This document shows positions 18,764 through 29,300 of a stretch of DNA of 64,000 nt, in pieces. Numbering within the stretch: position 1 is the first letter of the stretch; each line of letters begins with the position of its first letter. The position numbers were made by a program, and so were the translations under genes. The notes under the pieces were generated by a model. That model saw nothing but the letters and a program-made list of their open reading frames with translations, had not been told where the DNA came from and did no database searches. Source of the DNA: Candidatus Cryptobacteroides excrementipullorum (GTDB taxonomy: Bacteria; Bacteroidota; Bacteroidia; Bacteroidales; UBA932). The stretch covers positions 21,816-85,815 of the forward strand of contig JADILZ010000046.1 of NCBI GenBank assembly GCA_017695065.1, read 5' to 3'.

Positions 18764-21343
18764 TTACAATGAAATCAGATATGTCCTTATCCCGAAACGA
18801 GGCATGGCCACCTCCATCTCCGGAGTCTTTCCGGAACGGGTGACGGCCGGAGTCCCGGTGACATTGCCGCGGAGGTCAGTCTCGGACACGGATCCGGGGT
18901 TGAACCCGAACTTCACCTTGACAGGATCCCCGTCACCGGAAGCGTTGAACAGGCGGAGCACAAGGCCGTTGTCTGTCATGTATGCAGCCGAGATCTCATA
19001 CCCCGTACCGCTGACATCAATGTACGATGCAGACCCTGACTTCCGCTGGTTTTCAGTACTGCACAGGAGCGGCTCGTTCCACGCCGCGCTCTCTTCCTGG
19101 ATTCCTGCGCTGTCCCATTCCCCTGCATGAGGCACTATGGCATACCGTATTTCGGAAGGGCGGCTTATCTTATAGTCACGCCCCCAAAGCCCTCCGGATG
19201 AAATCTGGGCCGTCAGGCCCAGCGGGAATCCCGAGCCGTATGAATAGGAAGTGGTATGGTCTGAGAACAGGGCGAGCGAACTGCCGCCGTCCTTGCCGGC
19301 AAGGTCCACCCAGTTGAGAATGACATTGTGCTTGATATTGTCCCATGTCTCGAAGAAAGTATCCTCCAGGCGGCTGCGGCATACATCGAACGGAGCGTTC
19401 TTGTAAAGCTGCGGGGCTTCCAGGGCCACAGGGAACAGCACATTGAGGGCATACCTGGTGTCATAGAACCCCCTCCTGTTTGCATTGAAACCGTTTTCCT
19501 GGGCATATTTGCCTATCCGGACATCCTCGTCCCAGTCGATCCTGAGGCTGCAGTCGATTTTACGGTCGCCTTCCTTCAGTACAACTGTCTGAGTATAAGG
19601 CACATCATCTATTGCACCACGAACTGTCACTGTCTTTACAAGCCCGTTGCCGGAGACCGTGACTTCGGCAGGAGAGTCGGCAGAAGAGTGGAACATGCCT
19701 TCTTCGTAGAAAAAGCCCTTGAGCTCGTTGATTCCTGTCCCGTGCTTCCTGTCGACATACTCCTTCCCGTCCTGGGTCTTGTCCACAAGACTGGTGATCA
19801 CCCCTCCCCTGGAGGCGTCAAAGACTATCCTGTACATATCGTTTTCAACCACTGCCTCGCCGGAAGAAACGGTCCTGGCCTCTCCTTTATATACCATACC
19901 GGTAGTCTTTCCCGGACGCTGTGCCTCCACAGAGACAGCTGTATAGCCGAACGCCGGTACATCCGCGGCAAAAACCAGTTCCGGAGTTCCGGATGAGAGG
20001 TCCAGTACAGATTCAAGGGTTTTCCCGGACGCGTCTTTTACAGAAACGCCTTCAGATCCGGCAAATCCGGAGGGGAGAGGGACAGAAACGACCTCGGAAC
20101 GGGAATAACCTGTCGTGTTGAGCACCTTTATATAAAGTTTTCCGCCCTTTGCAGACCTGCCTGCTGAAAAAGAGGAAAGCGCCTCGTCTATTATATTACC
20201 GCAGATCGTGTCAGTGGACTCAGTCCACAAAGCGATGTTGTCGGCCCAGGTACCGCGGCTGTTGAGCCCGTTGTAAGGCACGATCCATGAGTCGTGGTGC
20301 TGTGCAAGCATAAGAGTGCGCCATGCCTCGTCCATTCTCTCCTGCCCGTATCTGAAACCGTTGTCCAGAGAGGCGATTGCTCCTGTCTTTTCCGCCTGGA
20401 CAAGCATGTTCTCGCTGCCTCGAACCTGACGCGCGATAGTCTGGAGGACCTGACTGCCCCACATGAGGGCAGGCCGTACATCCTCCTGGGAAAAAACGTA
20501 GTCGTCATCGGTCCGTCCCGATGTCTTTTCCTCGAAATACTCTCTCCATGTCACATACACAGACCCGTTTCTTGTGCTGTCCGCATATCCTATCCAAGGG
20601 CCGAATGTCCATCCGGCATCCTGGTAGCACATCCCCACGATATCCTTTATACCGGCCTTGCGGCAAGCTTCGATATATCCGTCTTCGTTCCCCCAGGCAG
20701 TAGTCTGCCATACGCTTCCTTCCTGAAGGTCTTCGCAGGCATATCTCGGAGAGGTCAGAATTGATGTCCCGTCAGGTCCTGTCCAGTTCACAAGCTCACC
20801 GCCATAAGGTGCGGAATATCCTCCCCAGCAGGTGTTGGGGCACTTCAGTGAGGCGTACTTGAAACCGAACTGGCGCAACACCTGCGGGAGGGCGCTGGTA
20901 AAACAAGGCTCTTCTACAGCATAAGTGCTAAACTCCACATCAGGGAAATGGCTGTGTATCTTCCGGATACCGTAGTCAAGCTGACGGATTATGCTCTCTC
21001 CGGAAATGTTGTACATATAAGGCTGGGCGTATGCCGGATTGGTGAACTCAACCCTGTCGGACCCTGCCCATCCGGCGAATCTTCTGTACGCCTCCGGGGT
21101 GCGTACGGCCACCGTATCCCAGGTCTCAGGCTCTATCTCCAGGCACATCCTCCACTCTGGATATTTCTCCAGAAGTCCGGACATGTAGTCCGTGTATGTC
21201 TGCATAGGGTAATGCCCGTATACCCCTCCGTGGAATCCGTCCACGAAATAGATATGCTCCTGTCCCTGGGCGCAAAGGCCGCTGTTCCCGGACATGGCCG
21301 GAAGCAAAAGCACTGCAATTGCCGATATAATGACTTTTCTCAT
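18764..21343 (-). CDS. GH38-like alpha-mannosidase with non-canonical active-site motifs
   Basis: An 859-residue secreted protein with a signal peptide to about residue 25. The N-terminal domain to about 270 aligns with GH38: RVEFTNPAYAQPYMYN, SGESIIRQLDYGIRKI and ALPQVLRQFGF follow the family order. The middle domain contains AQHHDSW (H349/H350), and a C-terminal beta-sandwich follows. The usual His-x-Asp zinc motif near the N-terminus is absent. In its place is VDGFHGGVYGHYP with D35, H38 and H44. The nucleophile position, normally Asp in PDTFGY-type motifs, reads VEEPCF with E144/E145. This may be a divergent subfamily with altered chemistry. Gaps of 12-13 nt to both neighbours place it in the GH92/SGNH operon. 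Confidence 0.72.
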   Translation of the reverse strand: MRKVIISAIAVLLLPAMSGNSGLCAQGQEHIYFVDGFHGGVYGHYPMQTYTDYMSGLLEKYPEWRMCLEIEPETWDTVAVRTPEAYRRFAGWAGSDRVEFTNPAYAQPYMYNISGESIIRQLDYGIRKIHSHFPDVEFSTYAVEEPCFTSALPQVLRQFGFKYASLKCPNTCWGGYSAPYGGELVNWTGPDGTSILTSPRYACEDLQEGSVWQTTAWGNEDGYIEACRKAGIKDIVGMCYQDAGWTFGPWIGYADSTRNGSVYVTWREYFEEKTSGRTDDDYVFSQEDVRPALMWGSQVLQTIARQVRGSENMLVQAEKTGAIASLDNGFRYGQERMDEAWRTLMLAQHHDSWIVPYNGLNSRGTWADNIALWTESTDTICGNIIDEALSSFSAGRSAKGGKLYIKVLNTTGYSRSEVVSVPLPSGFAGSEGVSVKDASGKTLESVLDLSSGTPELVFAADVPAFGYTAVSVEAQRPGKTTGMVYKGEARTVSSGEAVVENDMYRIVFDASRGGVITSLVDKTQDGKEYVDRKHGTGINELKGFFYEEGMFHSSADSPAEVTVSGNGLVKTVTVRGAIDDVPYTQTVVLKEGDRKIDCSLRIDWDEDVRIGKYAQENGFNANRRGFYDTRYALNVLFPVALEAPQLYKNAPFDVCRSRLEDTFFETWDNIKHNVILNWVDLAGKDGGSSLALFSDHTTSYSYGSGFPLGLTAQISSGGLWGRDYKISRPSEIRYAIVPHAGEWDSAGIQEESAAWNEPLLCSTENQRKSGSASYIDVSGTGYEISAAYMTDNGLVLRLFNASGDGDPVKVKFGFNPGSVSETDLRGNVTGTPAVTRSGKTPEMEVAMPRFGIRTYLISL

Positions 21344-21355
21344 GGTGCGGTATCA

Positions 21356-22738
21356 TTATTTGCTGCGGAGAGAAATGCGGTGCTCCACAGGTTTGTTTAT
21401 CTGGTAAATCCTGTCTGTAAGCATATTCATTTCGGCTATACGGGTGTCACGCACATCCTTGTGCATCAGCCTGGCATAAGTGTCCCTGTGGATTCCGGCC
21501 CATATATCCTGCGTCTTGTATTTGTCGATAGCCTCCACGGCCTTCCGGTCGTTAGCGTCAAGCAATCCTTTCGGCTTCATGAAGCCGTACTGCATCCATG
21601 CATAATCCCGGAAACTGCGCTCAATCTCCCATCTCCATTCGTTCAGATACATCACCTGGAGAGCCTGCTGGTACTGTGGGGACCATGTAAGTTCTGCCAT
21701 ATTGATTCCCTTTGACAGCTCGTCTCCGTTCCAGACTCCGAGAGGCTGCCCGTCGATAAGGAGTTCATAATCACCTTTCAGACCTGTGACTTTCAGTATC
21801 TCCTGATTCATCTCTTCCATGAAAGGGACCATCTTCAGTGCACCTGCCTGGGCTCTATGGGACCCGAAGCCGCGGGCGACAGTATCGAGCGGATATGGAA
21901 GGGATTCAGCAAGATATGTGAACGATATTCCTGTGCGGTCTTTCCTCAAGTCCGATATGGCGCAATTCTCTGTCCTGACCACATTGGCAGATGGGGCATC
22001 AATCTCTATGTCAGCGACTTTTTTACCTGCAAAACCCTGCGCTTTGAGAAAAAGATATGCCATGACCATATGACCGTCATTATCCGGGTGGATACGGTCT
22101 CCCATAGTGATGGTAAAAGAAGGATCTTCAGCCTGCATTTTTGCAGCGACCTCCACAAGTGGCTTGCTGAAATCGATGAAATCCCAGCCGTTCCTTTCTG
22201 CTGCAGCCTTCTGGTAAGCCACCACACGGTCCATGACAGCGTTCTTTCCTTTGAACGGCACATTCCCGTCTATCTGCGCCGTCTCATCATAAGGAGAGCC
22301 GCCTATCATCACGATATGGACATTATCCAGTGCAAGCAGCCGCTTCTCGATCTTGTCAAAGTTGGAGATACATTCCCTGTATCGTTTTTCGCCATACTTG
22401 TCGGCACCTTTCTGGTTGTACTCGACATACCCGGTATCGTTCATTCCGAACGTTACCATGAGCACAGTCGGTTTCTTGCTGAATACATCCCCGTCAAGGC
22501 GCTCATACATGTCTCCTGCCGTATTGCCACCTATCCCGGCATTGAAAACTTTCACATCCATATAAGGGAATCTGGTCATATAATAGAGCCAGATATAGGA
22601 ATGATAGTGGCCTCCGTCAGTTATGCTGTCCCCAAGATATACCGCACGGTCACCGCCGGTGAATGGGACAACCGTCTGGGCCAACGCCGCAACGCTGAGC
22701 CCGAAGGCCGCAGCCATAGTGAAGAAAAGACGTTTCAT
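21356..22738 (-). CDS. SGNH/GDSL hydrolase, probable carbohydrate esterase
   Basis: A 460-residue secreted protein with signal peptide ending SVAALAQ. All four SGNH blocks are visible: S38 in YLGDSITDGG, Gly in NAGIGGNT, Asn in TFGMNDTG, and the Asp/His pair in GDRIHPDNDGH. It would remove acetyl or similar ester groups from sugars so that the mannosidases can proceed. A helical C-terminal part of about 190 residues (LEPQ-free, rich in Trp/Arg: LNEWRWEIERSFRDYAW) is typical of long Bacteroidota GDSL proteins. It lies 53 nt after the GH92 and 12 nt before the GH38-like gene. Confidence 0.88.
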   Translation of the reverse strand: MKRLFFTMAAAFGLSVAALAQTVVPFTGGDRAVYLGDSITDGGHYHSYIWLYYMTRFPYMDVKVFNAGIGGNTAGDMYERLDGDVFSKKPTVLMVTFGMNDTGYVEYNQKGADKYGEKRYRECISNFDKIEKRLLALDNVHIVMIGGSPYDETAQIDGNVPFKGKNAVMDRVVAYQKAAAERNGWDFIDFSKPLVEVAAKMQAEDPSFTITMGDRIHPDNDGHMVMAYLFLKAQGFAGKKVADIEIDAPSANVVRTENCAISDLRKDRTGISFTYLAESLPYPLDTVARGFGSHRAQAGALKMVPFMEEMNQEILKVTGLKGDYELLIDGQPLGVWNGDELSKGINMAELTWSPQYQQALQVMYLNEWRWEIERSFRDYAWMQYGFMKPKGLLDANDRKAVEAIDKYKTQDIWAGIHRDTYARLMHKDVRDTRIAEMNMLTDRIYQINKPVEHRISLRSK

Positions 22739-22791
22739 GTCAGTTATTGTTTTATGTTATCCGTTTTACATATTATCTATCCTTTTTCCTG

Positions 22792-24969
22792 TCAGTTTCC
22801 GAACGATGGAGGAAGCTGCTCCCGCCCCCAGTTGCCTGAAGGTCTAGTTGATGTGGTGTATTCGACTACAGCCCCGTTGCACACATCCTCCCAAGAGATC
22901 CAGGCTTTGGCATGAGGCTTCCCGTCAATCTTGAGTCCTGTAGTATAAATCCTGGTTTCAGACCCTCCTGCAATGACAAGATCCCCGTTTTCAAGATGTA
23001 CAGTAATCTTCTCGAATATCGGGGTGTTCAAGGCGAAGCCTCCGATTCCGGGAATCATCGGATACATTCCCATGCAGGCGAATACATACCACGCCCCCAT
23101 TGTGCCAAGATCATCGTTGCCCGGCAGGCCGTCCGGTGCAGCGGAGTAGTGGTCGTTTATGATTCTGTTGACAACTTCGGAAGTCTTGTCAGGTCTTCCC
23201 ACCCAGTCATAAATCCACGGTATCTGGAAACTGGGCTCATTGCCGCAGGCATACCAGTCCTGTACATAGTTGGCATCCAGACGCCTGAAGAGCTCGTCCA
23301 GACGCTTCTCGGCGATTTCCGGGCCTCCGATGATGTCGATAAGGCCGGCTATATTGAACGGCACCATCCAGAAATAATTCGGATAGGTGGATTCTCTCCA
23401 GTCCTCGCCAAGGGACTTCCACGACCCGTCCGCATTCCTGGACTGCAGCCATCCTGTCTCCGGATTATAAAGGTTTTTCCACTGCTGGGCCCGCCCTGAA
23501 TAATGCCAGTCGGCAAATTCGTCTCCGCATGCATACAAGGCAAACTTCCCGATAGCAAAGTCCGATGTGCTGTACTCCAGATGCTCTGAGACGTTCCACC
23601 AGCCCTTGTCCTTATACTGCTGGAGACCCGGACGTTCCTCGATATCCTGGGATTTGAGCCCCGGAATCTCGGCATTGTTCTTCATCAGCCCGAATACCGG
23701 GAGCGGATCATAATCCCTTGCCCCGAAGGCCCATGCATTAGCTATCAGTGCAGGAGTAGGGTCACCCTGCATTATTCCGGTCTCGATATTGGCCATCACC
23801 CATCTTGGAAGTGCCCCTCCGGACTGCTCCGCGAAATCCCTGTGAGACCGTACCACAGCGGAGGCGACATCAGGATCAAGCATTGCAAGCAACTGTATCT
23901 GGGTACGGTAAGTATCCCAATTGCTGAAAGACGTATAATGGACATCCCGACTGCGGTGAACCTTGAAATCAGCCCCCATATACTCACCGTTCACGTCACT
24001 GCATATATTCGGATGTATCAGGGCATGATACAGATGTGTATAGAACTGTACCTTCCTGAGTGGATCGGTCCCGTGCACTTCTATCTTACCGAGATATTTA
24101 TCCCATGCTCCTTCGGCAGACTCTCTTACGGAATCAAAAGACCATCCGGGATTTTCCGCACGGAGATTTTCCCTGGCGTTCTCCACAGACACATAAGACA
24201 CACCTATTTTATATTGTATCTTCCTTCCGCCGCGAGTATCGAACGTGAAGTACACCCCAGAGCTTTCTCCCTCTGCAAAACTTGCCTCTCTTAGAAGCCT
24301 GTCGCCTTTCCACACGCCTGTCTCGAGTGCCTCGGCATCAAATTCAGCAACGAAATACACTTTATAAGGAGTTCTCACCCCGCAGAAATTCCCTCCTTCT
24401 GCATATCCTTCACAGCTCGAAGGTCCGGTAATGCATACCGCAGCCTGGGAAATCGGTGTAGCAGATATTCCTGCTCCTATTATTATTGTCCCTTTCCCGT
24501 CCGGACAATCCTCCGGGAATACATACCTTGCCATACCTGTCCTAGGTGTCACGGAAAGTTCCGCAAGGATTCCACCGTCCACCTCAGCCTGATAATATCC
24601 GGCATGCCCCTTCTCGGAAGAAATGCTGACCCTGTTGCCGAAAAGCTCTGATGGAGAGCCGTCGACACCTCCTTTCACAGGAAGAGTAGGGAAATTGCCC
24701 ATGTGCCGGCAACCGGCGCCGCTGAGCTGGTTGATGACAAAACCTCCACGGCGGGCAAAGTAAGTAGGAGTGAACTGCACCATCCCGAAAGGACGTGTGG
24801 CTCCAGGATAGACGAATCCGGCTACAAGGCCGGCACCTTCCGTCCCGATAAGAGTGTTCACCGTACATGAAAGGCTCTCTCCTGAAACCTCAGCATGCAG
24901 TGAGAAGGACGTGTATGCAGACAAGATCATGGCAGCGCCACATGCCGCTGCCAGTTTTTTTACAATCAT
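22792..24969 (-). CDS. GH92 alpha-mannosidase, divergent
   Basis: A GH92 enzyme of about 725 residues. The open frame extends to 25101, but that part overlaps the opposing cus leader. The signal peptide begins at MIVKKLAAACGAAM (24969), with ATGs at 24978 and 24987 as alternatives. Family signatures are NTLIGTEGAGLVAGFVYPGATRPFGMVQ, the acid Glu at about residue 526 (ESTYPNYFW), GNEP at about 578 and GNDDLGTMGAWY. The usual VPHD after the catalytic Trp reads VPFN, and MSAWY reads MGAWY, so the active-site rim differs from its paralogues. It is the first gene of the minus operon. Confidence 0.88.
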   Translation of the reverse strand: MIVKKLAAACGAAMILSAYTSFSLHAEVSGESLSCTVNTLIGTEGAGLVAGFVYPGATRPFGMVQFTPTYFARRGGFVINQLSGAGCRHMGNFPTLPVKGGVDGSPSELFGNRVSISSEKGHAGYYQAEVDGGILAELSVTPRTGMARYVFPEDCPDGKGTIIIGAGISATPISQAAVCITGPSSCEGYAEGGNFCGVRTPYKVYFVAEFDAEALETGVWKGDRLLREASFAEGESSGVYFTFDTRGGRKIQYKIGVSYVSVENARENLRAENPGWSFDSVRESAEGAWDKYLGKIEVHGTDPLRKVQFYTHLYHALIHPNICSDVNGEYMGADFKVHRSRDVHYTSFSNWDTYRTQIQLLAMLDPDVASAVVRSHRDFAEQSGGALPRWVMANIETGIMQGDPTPALIANAWAFGARDYDPLPVFGLMKNNAEIPGLKSQDIEERPGLQQYKDKGWWNVSEHLEYSTSDFAIGKFALYACGDEFADWHYSGRAQQWKNLYNPETGWLQSRNADGSWKSLGEDWRESTYPNYFWMVPFNIAGLIDIIGGPEIAEKRLDELFRRLDANYVQDWYACGNEPSFQIPWIYDWVGRPDKTSEVVNRIINDHYSAAPDGLPGNDDLGTMGAWYVFACMGMYPMIPGIGGFALNTPIFEKITVHLENGDLVIAGGSETRIYTTGLKIDGKPHAKAWISWEDVCNGAVVEYTTSTRPSGNWGREQLPPSFGN

Positions 24970-25008
24970 AGCAGACATTTCGGTCATCAGCTTATATGTG
25001 TACGGGTG

Positions 25009-25016
25009 CAAAAATA
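25009..25016 (-). promoter_or_regulatory. Putative -7 box of the minus-arm operon
   Basis: On the minus strand TATTTTTG (25016-25009) fits TAnnTTTG. Upstream at the right distance there is only a poor -33 (TTTTAG-like near 25036). The distance of 20-40 nt to the candidate ATGs suits the first gene of the operon. Confidence 0.4.
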
Positions 25017-25123
25017 TCATCCTGTGCAGACTAAAAGGTACACTTTCCTTGCAAAAAAGTATACTGCCGCCAAATCCGGAACGGCAAGGACCAGAATGCA
25101 ACCGGGTTGCGTTACGTTATCCA

Positions 25124-25131
25124 TACTTTTG
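25124..25131 (+). promoter_or_regulatory. Putative -7 box of the metal efflux operon
   Basis: TACTTTTG at 25124-25131 fits TAnnTTTG exactly, 40 nt before the adaptor ATG at 25171. The only upstream TTG (25107-25109) is too close for a standard -33, so an activator may be required. Confidence 0.4.
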
Positions 25132-25170
25132 CAGCCGGTGAACCAGAAAAACCAAAAACCGGATATAAAT

Positions 25171-26370
25171 ATGAATAAACGGACGATCATCACAGGAATA
25201 TCGGCGATGTTCCTCCTGTGGTCATGCGGAGCCGGACACGGGCATACCTCAGACCATGACCACGATGCACATGGACACGAGACAGAAATCCACAGCCACG
25301 AGGCGGATCCGCACGGAGAGCACGGAGAAGAGGCCGGGGCAGGCCATTCGGACGAGATAGTGATACCTGAAGACAAGGCTGCGGCAATCGGCATCATGAC
25401 AGAGACAGTCACCCCGGGAAGTTTCAGGGAAGTGATACACACCAGCGGGGAGATTCTTCCCGCAGCCGGAGACGAGGCAGCTGTAGTGGCGACGACCGAC
25501 GGCACAGTCTCCTTTGCGGAAAACTATACGGAAGGAGCCGCCGTATCAGCAGGGCAGGAGCTGTTCTCCATCCAGTCCTCCAATCTTCAGGACGGGAACC
25601 GCATCGAGAAGGCACGCATAGCCTACCTTGCAGCCAAGGACGAATACGAGAGGGCTTCGAAGCTCACTGGCAGCAGGATAGTGTCCCAGAAGGAATTCGC
25701 ATCGATAAAGGAAAACTATGAGAATGCCCGTCTTGCATACGAGGCTCTTAAACCGAGCAAAAGCGGCAGCGGAGTAGCCGTCTCTGCCCCGTTCAAGGGA
25801 TTCATCAAGAGCCTGGCAGTAAAGCAGGGTGACTATGTGACCACAGGCACCCCTGTGGCAGTGATTTGCCAGAACAGCCACCTGGTGCTCGAAGCAGACC
25901 TGTCGCAAAGGCATTATGCACGCAGGCACAGTATCACGGCCGCCAACTTCATTACTTCAGGCTCAGACAGGGCATACAGCACCTCAGAGCTCGGCGGGAA
26001 GCTCCTTTCTGTCGGCAGGAGCCAGAACGAAGGTGAATACTACATGCCTGTCTCTTTCAGCATAAGGAACACGGACGACCTTGTGCCCGGATCCTTCGCC
26101 GAGATATGGCTCCTGTGCGCAGAAAGGGAAGGGGTGATCTCCGTCCCTCAGTCCGCCATCACAGAAGAGCAGGGTGTAAATTTCGTATATCTGAAGCTCG
26201 ACAGCCAGTGCTACAGGAAGCAGGAAGTGTCACTCGGTGCCAGCGACGGACAGAGGACAGAGGTCCTGGACGGGCTTGAACCGGGCGACAATGTAGTGGT
26301 ACGCGGGGCCTACAACGTGAAACTCGCATCGGCAAGCAACGCCATCCCGGCACATACACACAACCACTGA
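25171..26370 (+). CDS. cusB: RND efflux periplasmic adaptor, CusB/CzcB-like, His-rich
   Basis: A 399-residue lipoprotein (lipobox LLWSC, Cys19). The start at 25171 was chosen because it gives the signal; the open frame upstream is spurious. Residues about 22-58 hold eleven histidines among Asp and Glu, and the C-terminus ends AHTHNH. Both are likely metal-collecting segments. The barrel-sandwich/lipoyl parts (TDGTVSFAENYTEGAAVSAG; VSAPFKGFIKSLAVKQGDYV) flank a helical hairpin (about 140-200), and the membrane-proximal domain follows. It links the CusA-like pump to the outer-membrane channel. The His content favours Zn, Ni, Co or Cu, and the metal cannot be decided from sequence. Confidence 0.88.
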   Translation: MNKRTIITGISAMFLLWSCGAGHGHTSDHDHDAHGHETEIHSHEADPHGEHGEEAGAGHSDEIVIPEDKAAAIGIMTETVTPGSFREVIHTSGEILPAAGDEAAVVATTDGTVSFAENYTEGAAVSAGQELFSIQSSNLQDGNRIEKARIAYLAAKDEYERASKLTGSRIVSQKEFASIKENYENARLAYEALKPSKSGSGVAVSAPFKGFIKSLAVKQGDYVTTGTPVAVICQNSHLVLEADLSQRHYARRHSITAANFITSGSDRAYSTSELGGKLLSVGRSQNEGEYYMPVSFSIRNTDDLVPGSFAEIWLLCAEREGVISVPQSAITEEQGVNFVYLKLDSQCYRKQEVSLGASDGQRTEVLDGLEPGDNVVVRGAYNVKLASASNAIPAHTHNH

Positions 26371-26383
26371 AACCGCAGGAGAT

Positions 26384-29300
26384 ATGCTGAACAGGATAAT
26401 AAGATTCTCACTTGAAAACAGACTCCTCATCCTTGTAGCCTCAATCCTCCTGATGGCAGGTGGAATCTACACGATGAACCGCACTGAAGTGGATGTGTTC
26501 CCGGACCTGAACGCCCCTACCGTCGTGATAATGACCGAGGCGGGCGGCATGGCCGCAGAGGAAGTGGAGCAGCTCGTCACATTCCCGATAGAGACAGCAG
26601 TGAACGGGGCCACGGGTGTACGCAGGGTACGCTCGTCCTCAACCACCGGATTTTCAGTGGTATGGGTGGAATTCGACTGGGGCACGGACATTTACCTGGC
26701 AAGACAGATAGTGTCGGAAAAACTGACGGTAGTGAACGAGGAACTGCCTGAGAATGTCGGGAATCCGACCCTCGGGCCGCAGTCCTCCATATTGGGAGAG
26801 CTGCTTATCATCGGCCTCACCTCAGATACCACATCCATGCTTGACCTGAGGACCCTGGCGGACTGGACAATCCGTCCACGGCTCCTTTCCACAGGAGGTG
26901 TGGCGCAAGTGGCCGTACTCGGAGGCGACATAAAGGAATACCAGGTGCTTATACATCCGGCAAAGATGAAGCATTACGGTGTCACGCTTGGTGAAATCAT
27001 GGCCGTGACAGACCAGATGAACCAGAACACCAACGGAGGAGTCATATACGAATACGGGAATGAATACATCGTCCGCGGGGTCATATCCACCGCAGACGTG
27101 GCACAGATGGCACGCTCGGTGATAAAGGTGTCCGGAGGCGCTCCGGTCACACTCGGGGATGTCGCAGACGTGAAAATAGGCGCACAGCAGCCGAAGCTCG
27201 GTGTAGCTTCGGAAAAAGGGAAGCCGGCCGTGCTTATAACAGTCACCAAGCAACCGGAGACCGGCACCATAGAGCTGACGGCCAAGATAGAGGAGGCCCT
27301 GAAAGACCTGCAGAAGAACCTCCCTCCGGACGTGCATGTCTCCACAGACACGTTCCGTCAGTCCAGGTTCATAGAAAGCTCGATCAGCAATGTCAAGTCA
27401 TCGCTTTACGAAGGGGCTGTGTTCGTAGTCATAGTCCTCTTCCTTTTCCTGGCGAATGTCCGGACCACAGTCATATCCCTAATAACCCTGCCGCTGTCCA
27501 TGCTCATATCCATCCTTGTGCTCAACTGGCTGGGGATGACCATCAACACCATGAGCCTCGGAGGACTGGCCATAGCTATCGGCTCTCTCGTGGACGATGC
27601 CATAGTTGATGTTGAAAACGTGTGGAAACACCTCCGGGCCAACAGGCAGTTGCCTCCGGAGAAGCGCCTTCCGGTACTCAAGACAGTGTTCGAGGCCTCA
27701 AAGGAAGTGCGTATGCCTATCCTCAACTCCACACTTATCATTGTAGTGAGCTTCGTACCGCTGTTCTTCCTTTCCGGAATGGAAGGCAGGATGCTGGTAC
27801 CTCTCGGAGTGGCATTCATCACAGCCCTGTTCGCATCGACAGTGGTAGCCCTGACACTCACTCCGGTACTGTGCAGCTATCTACTTGACTACAAGACGAA
27901 AGGAGATGCCGTTCCAAAAGAGGCGTTCCTCGCCGTATGGCTGAAAAAATACTACCGGAAGGCACTTGAATGGGTGATGAGGCACAAGAAAAGCGTGGTA
28001 GGGGCTACACTGGCCCTGTTCGCGGTGGCCCTCGGCCTGTTCTTCACGCTGGGACACAGTTTCCTCCCGTCCTTCAACGAAGGATCTTTCACCATCAACG
28101 TAAGCTCCCTCCCGGGAATATCACTGGAGGAGTCAGACAGGATCGGCCGCCAGGCAGAAGAGATACTGATGTCGATACCCGAGATACAGACAGTCGCCCG
28201 CAAGACGGGAAGGGCGGAGCTGGACGAGCATGCACTCGGGGTGAATGTGTCGGAGCTTGAGGCTCCGTTCGAGCTGAAGGACCGTACACATGCAGAACTT
28301 CTTGATGAGGTGAGGGAGAAACTGTCCGTCATATCCGGAGCCAACATCGAGATAGGACAGCCTATAAGCCACCGTATAGACGCCATGCTCAGCGGTACGC
28401 AGGCAAGCATAGCCATAAAGCTTTTCGGAGATGACCTGAACCGCATGTTCACGACAGGCAACCGGATAAAGGAGCTTATCTCCGGAGTGGAAGGCATAGC
28501 CGACCTGAATGTGGAACAGCAGATTGAAAGGCCGGAGATAAAGATTGTGCCGAAACGAGAGATGCTCGCGAAATACGGTATCTCCCTGCCGGCATTCAAC
28601 GAGTTCGTGACCGTCCACATGGCAGGAAAGACCGTATCCCAGGTCTATGAGAACGGCAAGGCGTTCAATCTGGTTGTCCGGGCGGACGAGGCGGACAGAG
28701 GCTCGATGGAGGGGATTAAAAACCTCATGATAGATGATGCCGACGGCAACAAGCTGCCCCTGTGCTATGTGGCAGACGTGATCTCATCCACCGGTCCGAA
28801 CACCATAAACAGGGAAAACGTCAAGAGAAAGATTGTCATCTCAGCCAACACAAGCGGCCGGGACCTGCGCGGGGTCGTGAACGACATCAGGGAAATCGTG
28901 GAAAAGAACATCGACCTTCCGGAAGGTTACCACATAGAATATGGAGGACAGTTCGAGAGCGAACAGGCAGCAAGCCGTACTCTCCTGCTCACTTCGATCA
29001 TGAGCATAGTGGTGATATTCCTGCTGTTGTACATGCAGTTCAAGAGTGCGGCGCAGAGCGGGGTGATTCTCCTCAACCTGCCGCTGGCACTGATCGGCGG
29101 AGTATTCGCCCTGCTCGTCACCACGGGGGAACTGAGCATACCTGCCATAATAGGCTTCATCTCGCTCTTCGGTATCGCCACCAGGAACGGAATGTTGCTC
29201 ATCAGCCACTACAACCTGCTGCGTGAGCAAGGCTACAGCCTCTATGACAGCATCATACACGGCTCCCTCGACAGGCTGAACCCGATTCTCATGACAGCCC

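Noticed and set aside
21857..22915. 352-codon plus frame opposite the SGNH and GH92 genes
   Set aside because: Shadow of two well-supported genes, no motif of its own.
24970..25101. N-terminal extension of the third GH92 overlapping the cus leader
   Set aside because: The signal peptide begins at 24969-24987 and a -7 box lies inside the extension.
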